From Acidisarcina sp963790505 (GTDB lineage: Bacteria > Acidobacteriota > Terriglobia > Terriglobales > Acidobacteriaceae): a stretch of 64,000 bases of DNA. Positions within the stretch are counted from its first letter, which is position 1, and the number at the start of each line of letters is the position of its first letter. The notes under the pieces are model-generated. The model did no database searches, had not been told where the DNA came from, and was given only the letters and a program-made list of their open reading frames with translations. Shown here in pieces: positions 17,949-26,666 of the stretch. The DNA lies in the NCBI GenBank assembly GCA_963790505.1, contig CAWBOT010000005.1:1302001-1366000 (forward strand). Reading direction: 5' to 3'. The position numbers and the translations under genes are program-made.

Positions 17949-19364
17949 TTAGCGGCGCTCGATGACCAGAGGCACTCCGTGCTTAGGGCGCAAGCTGATC
18001 ATGGGGCTCAAGGGCAATTCCTGCGGAGCGCCGGGTGCGGGGCGGACGCGCCAGTTGCGGATGATTGTCGCGAGGACGAAGACGCCTTCCATCCAGGCGA
18101 GACCCTCGCCGATGCATTGGCGCGAGCCAGCACCGAAGGGGTAGTAAGCAAACTTAGGCCTTGCCGGCTTGCCATTCGGCGCTTTGGAGTCCGATGACTT
18201 ATCCTCCGGCGCGAAGCGAAGCGGATCGAACTTCTCCGGATCGGGCCAGAAGCGGGCGTCGCGCTGGACGACGATCTGCGGCGCGATGAGGACAGCGCCG
18301 GCGGGAATCTGGAAGCCACGAAAGTCGTAAGGCTCCGGACCGCAACTGCGACCGATGACCCAAACCGGCGGATAGAGACGCATGGTTTCGGCGAAGACCA
18401 TGTAGGCGTATTTCAGGCTGGGGAAGTCGGCGGCGGCGGGCGGGCGATTGCCGAGCACGCGGACGGCCTCGGCGTGGACCTGCTCCTGAGCTTCGGGGTG
18501 TTTGGCCATCATCCACAAGGCAAAACTGAGGCCGTTAGCGGTGGTTTCGTGGCCGGCGAGCATGACGGTGAGGCACTCGTCGCGGACCTGCTGGTCGGTC
18601 ATTTGCGAGGATAGGCCTCCGGTGTTGTCTTCGGTGTCGGTCGCATCGAGGAGCATGGAGAGCAGGTCGCCGCGATCGCCGGGAGACTTGCGGCGTTCGG
18701 CGATCATGCCGTAGATGATGCGGTCGAGATCGACGCCGCCTTTGCGGATGTTTTCCATGGGGCCGAAGGGCAGCTTCTCGATTTGCTTCGAGAAGGGAAG
18801 AAAGACCAATGGCAGGAAGCCCATGAAGGCGTCGACGGCGGCGGAGATTTTCTTGACCTCGGATTGGGCATCGGTGTCGAAGAGGCATTTGCCGACGATG
18901 CGCAGGGCGAGGAGCAGCATCTCGGGGTGGATATCGAGCGGGCCGGTCTGCCAGCGATCGGCCATCTGGGTTGCGTAGTTCGCGATGACATCGCCATAGG
19001 CGGCGATGCGGGCGCGATGGAAGGCGGGCGCGGCCATGCGGCGCTGGCGCATGTGCAGCGGTTCTTCACTGGTGAGCAGGCCGTTGCCGAGGATGAAGCG
19101 GGAGCGCTGCATGACGATGCCGCGAACGTTGCGCGGTTCGTCATTGATGAGCAGCTCCTGGATCAGCTCAGGATGGTTGAACTGGAAGATGTTGCGGTTG
19201 AAGCCGCCATAATGGACGAAGTCACCGTAGCGGCGGGCATTGTCGGTGAGGAAGTCGATGGTGCTCTGGCGAAAGATCTTGCCGGTGAGCAGCCGGGGCA
19301 AGAAGGGGGGGCCGGGCGGATATTGTGCGCCAGGGTTGGCGCGGATATCTGGTTCGGTATTCAC
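17949..19364 (-). CDS. Cytochrome P450
   Basis: 471 residues. All core motifs are visible: I-helix AGHETTANGLSFA, K-helix ETMRLYPP (ExxR), and heme loop FGAGSRQCIGEG with C417 as iron ligand. No membrane anchor is present, so it is a soluble class I enzyme needing a ferredoxin/reductase encoded elsewhere. Sequence style (QSTIDFLTDNARRYGDFVHY) resembles bacterial fatty-acid or terpenoid hydroxylases, but substrate cannot be inferred. The start is GTG 19364, with TATAAA almost adjacent and no Shine-Dalgarno. It converges on the NHL gene with a 24-bp gap. Confidence 0.9.
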   Translation of the reverse strand: MNTEPDIRANPGAQYPPGPPFLPRLLTGKIFRQSTIDFLTDNARRYGDFVHYGGFNRNIFQFNHPELIQELLINDEPRNVRGIVMQRSRFILGNGLLTSEEPLHMRQRRMAAPAFHRARIAAYGDVIANYATQMADRWQTGPLDIHPEMLLLALRIVGKCLFDTDAQSEVKKISAAVDAFMGFLPLVFLPFSKQIEKLPFGPMENIRKGGVDLDRIIYGMIAERRKSPGDRGDLLSMLLDATDTEDNTGGLSSQMTDQQVRDECLTVMLAGHETTANGLSFALWMMAKHPEAQEQVHAEAVRVLGNRPPAAADFPSLKYAYMVFAETMRLYPPVWVIGRSCGPEPYDFRGFQIPAGAVLIAPQIVVQRDARFWPDPEKFDPLRFAPEDKSSDSKAPNGKPARPKFAYYPFGAGSRQCIGEGLAWMEGVFVLATIIRNWRVRPAPGAPQELPLSPMISLRPKHGVPLVIERR

Positions 19365-19516
19365 TTGTTTATAGTAAGCGCCGCGTAAAGGGGGTAGTTG
19401 ATGAGATGAAGGACTGGCTGGTCTTCCAGTTATCGTCTTTCTGGGTCATTTGCCGGCGTCATAGCAACAAATGGATGAGAATCCCGTTCTATAGAGGCGA
19501 CAGGAGTTTGTCTGCG

Positions 19517-21565
19517 ATGTGCTTCTCTCGCCTTATTGCGATTTCGTTACTGCTGGTTGGGCCGGTGTTGCTGCCGTCGCTGTCGAGCAGCCAGGCGGTC
19601 GCGAAGAAGACGCAACATGTGGCTCGCGTCGAGGCGGAAGCGCCGCTTAACGAGCGGGAGAGGGCGGCCCAGTTGCTGAACCGCTTCACCTTCGGCCCGC
19701 GGCCGGGCGATCTTGACCTGGTGGTCAAGATGGGGCCGCAGAACTGGTTTGAGCAGCAGCTGAATCCGGCAACGATCGCGGACCCCGTGGTAGATAAACG
19801 GATGCAGGATTACCCGGCGCTGGCGCTGACTCCGGCGCTGACGGTTTCGAATTTCCCCACAAATCAAATCCTGCGGCAGATGTCGCAGGGCAAGTTGCCG
19901 AATCCGAGCGATGCTACGACAGCCGCAGTTTACAAGGTGCTCGAGGCGAAGTACACGCGACAGCAGCAGGAGAAGAAGGATGAGCAGTCGAACAAGCTGA
20001 CTGCGGAGCAAATGGAGGCGCAGAAGGCGGAGCAGAAGAAACAGGAGCAGGCGATGGCGCTGGCGCTTGCGGGACAGATGCTTAGCCTGCCGAAAGAGCA
20101 GCGCATGGCGGCGATCCTGAAGCTGCCGGTCGACCAGCGGATCGTGCTGACCTCGAGCACGCCTGAGGCACAGAAGCGGATGCTGCTGGCGGACTTTACT
20201 CCTCGGGAGCGGGAGATCTTCTCAGCGATGGGCGGCGGTCCGGATGCGGCGCACGTAGTGGACGAGGAGCTGCAACAGGCCAAGGTGGTGCGCGCGATCC
20301 TGAGCGAACGCCAGTTGCAGGAGGTGATGACTGATTTCTGGTTCAACCACTTCAACGTCTTCATAAACAAGGAGACGGACCAGATTTACACCCCATCGTA
20401 CGAGCGCGACGCGATCCGCCCGTTTGCTCTGGGGAAGTTCCGCGACCTGTTGCTGGCGACGGCGGAGCATCCAGCGATGCTGGTTTACCTGGACAACTGG
20501 GAGAGCATCGGGCCTAAGTCAGTAGTCGCCCAGCGGCCGCCGGCGATGGGCAAGAAAGCAGAGCAGCGCGGGCTGAATGAGAATTATGGCCGCGAGGTGA
20601 TGGAGCTGCATACGGTGGGGGTGAATGGCGGCTATACCCAGGCCGACGTCACGAGCCTGTCGGAGATCCTGACGGGGTGGACGATCGATCATCCTGAGAT
20701 GGGCACTCCGCCGGCCTTTGACCCGCGCAAGCATGAGCCGGGAAACAAAATCTGGTTCGGGCAGACGGTGAAGGAAAACGGCTTCAAAGAGGGCCAGACA
20801 GCGCTGCTTTGGCTGGCAGCGCAGCCGCAGACGGCACACTTTATCAGCTATAAGCTGGCGCAGCGTTTCGTGGCGGACGATCCGCCGCCGGCGCTGGTTG
20901 ACCGGATGGCGCAGAGCTTTCTTGCGTCGGGCGGGGACATCAAGACGGTCTTGCGGACGATGGAACGTTCGCCGGAGTTCTGGTCGCGGAAGAACTATCG
21001 CACCAAGATGAAGACGCCGCTGGAGTTTGTGGCTTCGGCATTTCGTGCGACCGAGACCGATCCGACGAATCCGCCGGCGTTGGTCTATACGCTGAAGACG
21101 ATGGGCGAGCCGCTCTACCAGATGCAGCCGCCGACGGGATATCCGATGACCGCCGACCACTGGATGAACTCCGCTGCGATCGTGGCGCGGCTGAATTTTT
21201 CGCTGGCGCTGACGAATGGGACGCTGGGCGGCAAGCTGAATGGGATTCCGTTCGATGCGCCGCGGCTGCTGTCGGCGGAACTGCTGGCCCGCCAAGCGGG
21301 ACGTCCTGTTTCGGCGATCAAGCGGATTTCGGATGATGCGGCAGGAGCCTCCCAGCCGGACGGCCAGGAAGAGGCGCTGGCTTTGATGGACCAGATGGTG
21401 GCAGGCGGAGCAGTCTCGGAGAAGACCAATGGAGTGATTCTGCAACAGCTTTCGGACCAGGGTTCGGGGGGCCAGGGATCAGGAGCGACGCCGATGGATT
21501 CGACGAAGACTCTCAACACGATGGCGGCGTTGATTCTGGGCTCGCCGGAGTTTCAGTTGAAGTAG
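19517..21565 (+). CDS. DUF1800-domain exported protein
   Basis: 682 residues from ATG 19517 (CAGGAG upstream); an upstream ATG at 19475 would precede a poorer signal sequence. A signal peptide (SRLIAISLLLVGPVLLPSLS) is followed by the DUF1800 core: LLNRFTFGPRPGDLD near the start, a Lys/Gln/Glu-rich probable coiled coil (about 145-195), DFWFNHFNVFINK, GLNENYGREVMELHTVGVNG, and YPMTADHWMNSAAI. The family is widespread in Planctomycetes and Acidobacteria, usually beside a DUF1501 gene, and its role is unknown. No DUF1501 gene lies next to it here. A terminator follows at 21632. Confidence 0.85.
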   Translation: MCFSRLIAISLLLVGPVLLPSLSSSQAVAKKTQHVARVEAEAPLNERERAAQLLNRFTFGPRPGDLDLVVKMGPQNWFEQQLNPATIADPVVDKRMQDYPALALTPALTVSNFPTNQILRQMSQGKLPNPSDATTAAVYKVLEAKYTRQQQEKKDEQSNKLTAEQMEAQKAEQKKQEQAMALALAGQMLSLPKEQRMAAILKLPVDQRIVLTSSTPEAQKRMLLADFTPREREIFSAMGGGPDAAHVVDEELQQAKVVRAILSERQLQEVMTDFWFNHFNVFINKETDQIYTPSYERDAIRPFALGKFRDLLLATAEHPAMLVYLDNWESIGPKSVVAQRPPAMGKKAEQRGLNENYGREVMELHTVGVNGGYTQADVTSLSEILTGWTIDHPEMGTPPAFDPRKHEPGNKIWFGQTVKENGFKEGQTALLWLAAQPQTAHFISYKLAQRFVADDPPPALVDRMAQSFLASGGDIKTVLRTMERSPEFWSRKNYRTKMKTPLEFVASAFRATETDPTNPPALVYTLKTMGEPLYQMQPPTGYPMTADHWMNSAAIVARLNFSLALTNGTLGGKLNGIPFDAPRLLSAELLARQAGRPVSAIKRISDDAAGASQPDGQEEALALMDQMVAGGAVSEKTNGVILQQLSDQGSGGQGSGATPMDSTKTLNTMAALILGSPEFQLK

Positions 21566-21582
21566 GGTGCGGATGGCATGGA

Positions 21583-21620
21583 CCCCACTCAAGCCAAAAG
21601 AAGGTTGACTGGGCCACCCG
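21583..21620. repeat. Palindromic intergenic repeat, CACTCAAGCC subtype
   Basis: CCCCACTCAAGCC, then an imperfect GGTTGACT arm and GGGCCACCC. It belongs to the same family as 46086-46123 and 61023-61058, with a degenerate right arm. Confidence 0.65.
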
Positions 21621-21624
21621 GTCG

Positions 21625-22026
21625 TCACGCGCCCTCCTGCTCAGGAGGGTTTTTTACTATGAATTTTTCCGCGAGTCGAACTGCCCCGATGGTAAGCAGA
21701 CAGTCTGCAAGGGCTATTGGCAACAGAGCGACTCCAGGAACCCAACCATGTGGCCACCGGATCATAAGGATTGGGGGTACGTTGACCGCCAACATAAGGG
21801 CAATGACGCCCCAAAACCAAGGTCGTGATCTGAGATCCCAGCGGACCTTGATTGCAAGCAGAATGCCCCCAAGACCGACAACGACATTCAGGCCTACGTC
21901 TTCCTTTCCTTCGTGGATGAAGAGAAGGAGCACGGGTAGCAGGAGGGCGCCAAAAATCACGCCGCTCCAGTCAGTCGGCTTTACTTCCTCACGTTCTTGT
22001 TCTTCGCGCATTTCTTCGTCAAACAT
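21625..22026 (-). CDS. Small four-helix membrane protein, unknown
   Basis: 133 residues. An acidic N-terminus (MFDEEMREEQEREEVKP) precedes about four hydrophobic helices (WSGVIFGALLLPVLLLF, VGLNVVVGLGGILLAI, WFWGVIALMLAVNVPPILMI, VALLPIALADCLLTIGAV). No known family was recognised. Its last codons (NPPEQEGA) coincide with the terminator of the convergent DUF1800 gene, so the terminator sequence constrains the C-terminus. Coding status is supported by length and consistent helix pattern. Confidence 0.6.
   Translation of the reverse strand: MFDEEMREEQEREEVKPTDWSGVIFGALLLPVLLLFIHEGKEDVGLNVVVGLGGILLAIKVRWDLRSRPWFWGVIALMLAVNVPPILMIRWPHGWVPGVALLPIALADCLLTIGAVRLAEKFIVKNPPEQEGA
21632..21655 (+). terminator. 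Rho-independent terminator of the DUF1800 gene
   Basis: CCCTCCTG and CAGGAGGG form a perfect 8-bp stem (21632-21649) followed by six T (21650-21655). It lies 67 bp after the DUF1800 stop and inside the 3' end of the convergent membrane-protein gene. Confidence 0.85.
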
Positions 22027-22074
22027 TTAGCCGATTCTTCCCTGCTTTGCAGTTGTTTCGCACAATCCGCGTTA

Positions 22075-22428
22075 TTAGTCGCTTTCTAAAATGTCCATTC
22101 TCTGAATAAGGCCGTCCTCGATCAGATAAACGTGCTTCACCATTTGATCGAGAAGTAGTTTTCCGTCGAGGTCGCGGACTACCTGGTGTACCGTCACAAC
22201 GGTGCGTCCGGCTTCCTCGGTCTCGAAGCCGATGGGATCGACGTGGGGGTCGATGAGGCTCCATTGGCGGGCCCAGTAGTCGCGCACTTCGTTATGGCCG
22301 TGGACGCGGCCGCCTTCCATTCCATTGGGCCAGTCGACATCGGGGTGCATCAGTTCAAGGACAGCATCGATGTTGCGCGCGTTGAAGTTCCTGTAGGCCT
22401 TGGTCAGAAGTTCATGCTCAGTCAGCAT
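22075..22428 (-). CDS. SnoaL/NTF2-like protein
   Basis: 117 residues of NTF2-like fold: helix ELLTKAYRNFNARNIDAVLE, then MHPDVDWPNG, GHNEVRDYWARQW and a beta sheet ending HVYLIEDGLIQRMDI. The family includes polyketide cyclases, isomerases and binding proteins, so function is open. It starts 12 bp after the LmbE-like gene and is probably co-transcribed with it. Confidence 0.75.
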   Translation of the reverse strand: MLTEHELLTKAYRNFNARNIDAVLELMHPDVDWPNGMEGGRVHGHNEVRDYWARQWSLIDPHVDPIGFETEEAGRTVVTVHQVVRDLDGKLLLDQMVKHVYLIEDGLIQRMDILESD

Positions 22429-22440
22429 TGGTTTCTCTGA

Positions 22441-23202
22441 TCAGTCTTCCACGACGCATTGAAAGAGCGACTCGTCGGCGGCGACTTCGCGCTTGCCGCG
22501 GGCGGCGACGAGCAGGTAGCGCTCTTCGCGCCAGTGTTCGTCGGGGAAGGTATCGCTCACCTTATCGAGAAGCGCGGCCTGGGTGGTGTGCTTTCGGAAG
22601 GCTTCGACTTTCTTATCAGCGTACTTCCCCAGTTCGAGGATCAGAGAATAGGGAGTTGAGCAGCTGTGCGTCCTTTCCTCTTCATGCTTGACCATGAGAA
22701 ATGGAGTCGCGACGTAGTAGAGCTTCTGCGGCCAGTAGACCTTCATGCCACGGTCAAGTTGTTCGGTGAAGGCAGTGGTCCGCCCAGCCCAGTGAAAGGC
22801 GGCGGTTGCAGCGAGCGAGGCGACGGTGTGGTCGCGGTGCAGGTTGACTCCGCCTTCGCCGCCGAAGGTGAGTACGACCTGCGGCCGCCACTGGCGGATG
22901 CGCTCGACCAGGACGCCGATCAGTTCCGTGGGGTCGTGGCGGGCGAGCTTGCCGTCGGGATAATGCAAAACTTCGCCACGGGTGATGCCGAGGACTTCGC
23001 TGGCGGCGGAGAACTCTTCGCGGCGCATCTGCGCCAGTTCTTCACTACTCGATGCGTTGCCGCGGTGGGACCCAGCCTGGCCGTCGGTGAGGCAGATCAC
23101 GGTGGTTTCGACGCCGGCGGCATGGGCCAGCAGCAGCGCGCCGCCAAATGCGCCGCACTCGTCATCGGGGTGGGCAGTGATGCACATCAGCCGATTGGAC
23201 AC
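22441..23202 (-). CDS. LmbE/PIG-L family N-deacetylase
   Basis: 253 residues from GTG 23202, preferred because AGGAG lies 8 bp upstream; the ATG at 23229 has GGAG only one base away. The zinc motif TAHPDDECGAFGG (His and two Asp) and the later HRDHTVAS histidines match GlcNAc-PI/mycothiol/bacillithiol-type deacetylases. It probably removes an acetyl group from a GlcNAc-containing or related small molecule in the cytoplasm. Which substrate is unknown. It forms a likely two-gene operon with the SnoaL-like gene. Confidence 0.85.
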   Translation of the reverse strand: MSNRLMCITAHPDDECGAFGGALLLAHAAGVETTVICLTDGQAGSHRGNASSSEELAQMRREEFSAASEVLGITRGEVLHYPDGKLARHDPTELIGVLVERIRQWRPQVVLTFGGEGGVNLHRDHTVASLAATAAFHWAGRTTAFTEQLDRGMKVYWPQKLYYVATPFLMVKHEEERTHSCSTPYSLILELGKYADKKVEAFRKHTTQAALLDKVSDTFPDEHWREERYLLVAARGKREVAADESLFQCVVED

Positions 23203-23279
23203 GGGTAGTCGCTCCTGAGGAAACAGCATACTCCAAGGAGGCTGAAATGCACCGTTTGGAGGCGGGAATTCCGCGAGCG

Positions 23280-23882
23280 TTAATCAGAATTCGAGATGAA
23301 GCGAAGAGCAGTGAGGCGAGCGGAGACCGAGGCTACTTTGGTGTCGATGAAGCCGCGAGCGCGAAGATACTCGCGAACGAAGGTTTCGTTTAACTCTTTG
23401 CCTGCGCCCTTGGGGTAGACGATCCAGATCGGAGGGATGCTGGATGGATCCTTGGGCAACTGCATTAATGTTCCAACGAGGTCGGCGCGGCTCTCGGTTT
23501 GCGCGACGATGAGGTCGGCATCTTTCGCATCCGTCGTTTCCGCTTCGGCGATAGCGGCTTCCAGCTCGGCGCCTTCGACGGCGCCGATGATTCGCAGACG
23601 AGAAGCGGGCGAAATTCCCAGTTTTTTCGCCAGACTCGGCGGCGGCGTGGCGATGGCTTTTGCCCAGCGCTCGGCGAGCTGCGTCCCCAACTTGAGGGAG
23701 ACGACTTCCTGCCCGGCCCGAAAGCGGAGCTGGTCGCGGTCGACGCGCACGTCGGCCAGGGACGAGAGCGGCACCCGATGGCGAAGATCGCCACGCACGA
23801 TGAGTTCCTGAGATTCAAGCAGGACTTTGCAGGTTGCGGCTTTTTCGCCCCATTCACAGTGAACTGTGGCTTCGCGGCCCAT
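23280..23882 (-). CDS. DUF3052-like protein
   Basis: 200 residues with a strong AAAGGAG upstream. The N-terminal half (about 1-85) is beta-rich (MGREATVHCEWGEKAATCKV). The C-terminal half matches the DUF3052 layout: GISPASRLRIIG, DADLIVAQ, IPPIWIVYPKGAGKELNETF and RGFIDTKVASVSARLTALRF. Actinobacterial DUF3052 proteins interact with signalling proteins, but no function is established for this version. It lies just downstream of the LPS permease gene on the same strand. Confidence 0.7.
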   Translation of the reverse strand: MGREATVHCEWGEKAATCKVLLESQELIVRGDLRHRVPLSSLADVRVDRDQLRFRAGQEVVSLKLGTQLAERWAKAIATPPPSLAKKLGISPASRLRIIGAVEGAELEAAIAEAETTDAKDADLIVAQTESRADLVGTLMQLPKDPSSIPPIWIVYPKGAGKELNETFVREYLRARGFIDTKVASVSARLTALRFISNSD

Positions 23883-23925
23883 GTTTCGTCTCCTTTCTCA
23901 TCCTCATAATTCCCGCTTCGTTTCT

Positions 23926-26262
23926 TTAGGTCGGAGTTTTTAACAGCAGATAACTTCCCACCAGGCCAAATAATACGTCCGGCGACCAGGCGGCGAGGAC
24001 GGCGGGAAGCATGTTTACATTGCCCATCGCCTCGAAGATGGCGGCGATAACCCAGTAGGCGACGGCCACACCGATGGCGGCGGCGATGCCGGTGAGGGAG
24101 CCGCGGCGGCCCATCGACAAAGCAAACGGGATTGCAAGCACCGCCATGACCAGGGTGATGAGCGGATAGGCGAGCTTCTTATTGAGCTGCACGCGCAGCG
24201 GCATGGTGTCAAAGCCGCTCTGGCCGAGATCGCGAATGTAACGATTCAACTGGGGGAAGTTCATCTCCTGGGATTGCAGGCTTTCCTTCTTGAAGTATTG
24301 CGGGCGCTCGGCGATCTCGGGGAAGGTGACAACGTCGAAGGGCCGGTAATCCTTCTCTGAATCTCCACTAAAGGAGCGCGCCCATCCCCGCTCGAAGATC
24401 CATTGCTGCACCTGCGGCTCCCAATGAGCGGTCTCGGCGAAGATGCGCCGGGTGAGGGTGAAGGTGGCGGGGTCCATCTCAAAGACGGTGACGTTGGCGA
24501 AGCGGTCGTGTTCGGGGTCGAAAAACTGATAGTAGAAGATGCGATCGGGCTGGCCGGGCTGCTGTCTGCCGAACATCCACTTCTGGTCGGGGCGGTAGAA
24601 AGTCTGGGCGGGCCTGCCCTTGATGACGCTCCGCAAGGCCTCCTGGCGCCGGTTGGCGGTGGGGACGTAGGTCTCGTCGAAGGCGAAGAGTGCGCCGGCC
24701 ACGACGAGCGCGATCGCGATCACGGGAAGGGTGACGCGATAGAGGCTGATGCCGGTCGCCTTCATGGCGGTGAGTTCGTTGCTGCGCTGCATGGCACCGA
24801 AGGTGACCAGCACCGCCAGCAGCACGCTGAGCGGAGTGATGGTGTAGATCATGCTGGGCGTTAGGTTGATGAGGTAATCGCCAACGGTCATGAAAGGCGT
24901 CTTGTTGCGGATGATGTCGCCGATCAGCTCGAAGAAGGTAAAGACCAGCAAGAGCATCACGAAGGTGACTAAGACGAGTCCCAGAGTGGTGAGAAACTCG
25001 CGCAGGATGTAGTCGTCGAGGATGAGCGGGAACCTCCCCCGCGCGTGGCGTCTTACGGGCTCTGGGAGGGGGGCACGCTTTACGGGCTTCCACAGGCTGG
25101 TGGTAGTGGTCTTTATCCATGAAGCGGCGCTGGCAAAGAAGGACAGCGCTGCGCTGCCGGTGGCCATCTGGCGCAGCAGGACGACGCCACAAACGCCAAA
25201 GACGATATTTGCCAGCCAGACTCCGGCGAAGGCGGGTAATTTGCCCTGGCGCGCCAGCGCGACGCCGATGACGGAGAGGAAGTAGTAGACGAAGACGAGC
25301 AGAATGGTGAGCACAAAGCCGGCGCTCTTACCGCCGCGGCGAGTGGCCATGCCAAGCGGGACGCCAACGAGCATAAGCACAAGGCAGGCGGCCGGATAGG
25401 AGAGGCGTTTGTTGAGTTCGATGCGCGCGGCTTTGGCGTCTGTGCCGATTGCTCCGTGGCCCCGAGCGCGGGCGAGCAATTCAGTTGAGGAGACGGCGAG
25501 TATGGGGGCGTCACTACGGCCGAGGTGGGTGTCGTCCTTGTCGCTGAGCGGCAGCAGAAGGTCGGTGGTGACGAAGGTGGTGAGGTTGTACTGATTGGGC
25601 TGGCTGGTACTGGTGAGGTGCTCGACGCCATTGCGCAGGCGCATACGCAGGACCGAGTTCTGGTCATTGACGACGGTCGCCTGTTCGGCGGTGGTGATGC
25701 GCGGCGAGGAGGGATCGCTCAGGTCGGCGAGAAAGATGTTGCGCCAGTTCACAGCCCCGGAGGCAGGGCGCACATCCTGCACATAGAGCACATAATCTTT
25801 GAAATCTTCATAGAAGACGCGGGGCTGGATTTCGAAGGAGGCCTGCGAGGTCTTGAGCGAGTCTTCGAGGCGAAGCAGCGCCGCCGAAGCGCGAGGAGCG
25901 AAGTAGAGCGAATTCGCGAGGCCCACAAGCCAGCCCAGCACCGCGACGATTGCGGCGATGCGGACAAAGTTCAGCACGCCGATGCCCGAGGCGCGCATTG
26001 CGGTGATTTCGCTGTCTGCCGCGAGGCGGCTGAGGCCGAGCAGGATGCCGACCAGCACGGCCATGGGGATGGTGACGGTGAAGGTGTTGGGGAGGGTAAA
26101 CAGAAAAATCTTGAGGACGCCGACCAGCGAGGAGCTGTTATGGACGACCAACGACAGGATGCGGCCGAGGTCGCGCATGAACAGAATGAAGGTAAAGAGC
26201 GCGCCGCCAATCAGCGCGTGAGAGAAGATTTCGCTCAGGATGTAACGGGTAAGGATGCGCAT
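23926..26262 (-). CDS. lptFG: Fused LptF-LptG lipopolysaccharide export permease
   Basis: 778 residues, about twice the length of LptF or LptG (about 360 each). Residues 1-390 form one YjgP/YjgQ permease: TM helices near the start (SEIFSHALIGGALFTFILFM), RLAADSEITAMRASGIG coupling loop, periplasmic beta-jellyroll, and C-terminal helices (LNKRLSYPAACLVLMLVGVP). A charged linker (about 390-415) joins the second permease, 416-778, with AMQRSNELTAMKATGISLYR and QLNKKLAYPLITLVMAVLAI. The two halves supply both membrane subunits of the Lpt transporter, working with the LptB ATPase and periplasmic LptC/A encoded elsewhere. The fusion removes the need for separate subunits. Confidence 0.9.
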   Translation of the reverse strand: MRILTRYILSEIFSHALIGGALFTFILFMRDLGRILSLVVHNSSSLVGVLKIFLFTLPNTFTVTIPMAVLVGILLGLSRLAADSEITAMRASGIGVLNFVRIAAIVAVLGWLVGLANSLYFAPRASAALLRLEDSLKTSQASFEIQPRVFYEDFKDYVLYVQDVRPASGAVNWRNIFLADLSDPSSPRITTAEQATVVNDQNSVLRMRLRNGVEHLTSTSQPNQYNLTTFVTTDLLLPLSDKDDTHLGRSDAPILAVSSTELLARARGHGAIGTDAKAARIELNKRLSYPAACLVLMLVGVPLGMATRRGGKSAGFVLTILLVFVYYFLSVIGVALARQGKLPAFAGVWLANIVFGVCGVVLLRQMATGSAALSFFASAASWIKTTTTSLWKPVKRAPLPEPVRRHARGRFPLILDDYILREFLTTLGLVLVTFVMLLLVFTFFELIGDIIRNKTPFMTVGDYLINLTPSMIYTITPLSVLLAVLVTFGAMQRSNELTAMKATGISLYRVTLPVIAIALVVAGALFAFDETYVPTANRRQEALRSVIKGRPAQTFYRPDQKWMFGRQQPGQPDRIFYYQFFDPEHDRFANVTVFEMDPATFTLTRRIFAETAHWEPQVQQWIFERGWARSFSGDSEKDYRPFDVVTFPEIAERPQYFKKESLQSQEMNFPQLNRYIRDLGQSGFDTMPLRVQLNKKLAYPLITLVMAVLAIPFALSMGRRGSLTGIAAAIGVAVAYWVIAAIFEAMGNVNMLPAVLAAWSPDVLFGLVGSYLLLKTPT

Positions 26263-26312
26263 GCGGCGATGCCTGTCATTAGTCTATAACCGGGTTCTAC
26301 AACTGCGCGAAG

Positions 26313-26666
26313 CTAACGCGCATGGCGATAGACCAGATCGAGCAGTTCGTCATACATGGCATCGGCGGTGGGCGACCCTTTGCGGATTGCGTCAGCGGCG
26401 CAATGCTGAAGATGGTTGCGCATGAGTTGCCGGCTGGCGCCGCGCAGCGCCTCCTGTACGGAAGAGATTTGCAACAGGACGTCGGCGCAGTAGCGCTCCG
26501 ATTCAACCATGTTGCGGAGGCCGCGCACCTGGCCCTCGATGCGGGCGAGGCGAGCAAGCACGGTGGCCTTGATCTTCGGGTCGACGGCGGCAGCTTTTCG
26601 TGCAGTCGAGCAGGCGCATGTGGTGATCGGAACCCTGGCGCGGGAAGGCGATTTCGGGGAAGTCAT
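26313..26666 (-). CDS. csoR: CsoR-family copper-sensing repressor
   Basis: 117 residues from ATG 26666, which overlaps the CopA stop as ATGA with GGAGG upstream. The all-helical core has LARIEGQVRGLRNMVESERYC. Copper ligands are C60, H85 and C89, with the same 25- and 4-residue spacing as M. tuberculosis CsoR (C36, H61, C65). It represses the operon when copper-free and releases DNA on Cu(I) binding. Position as the last gene of the copper operon gives autoregulation. Confidence 0.9.
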   Translation of the reverse strand: MTSPKSPSRARVPITTCACSTARKAAAVDPKIKATVLARLARIEGQVRGLRNMVESERYCADVLLQISSVQEALRGASRQLMRNHLQHCAADAIRKGSPTADAMYDELLDLVYRHAR

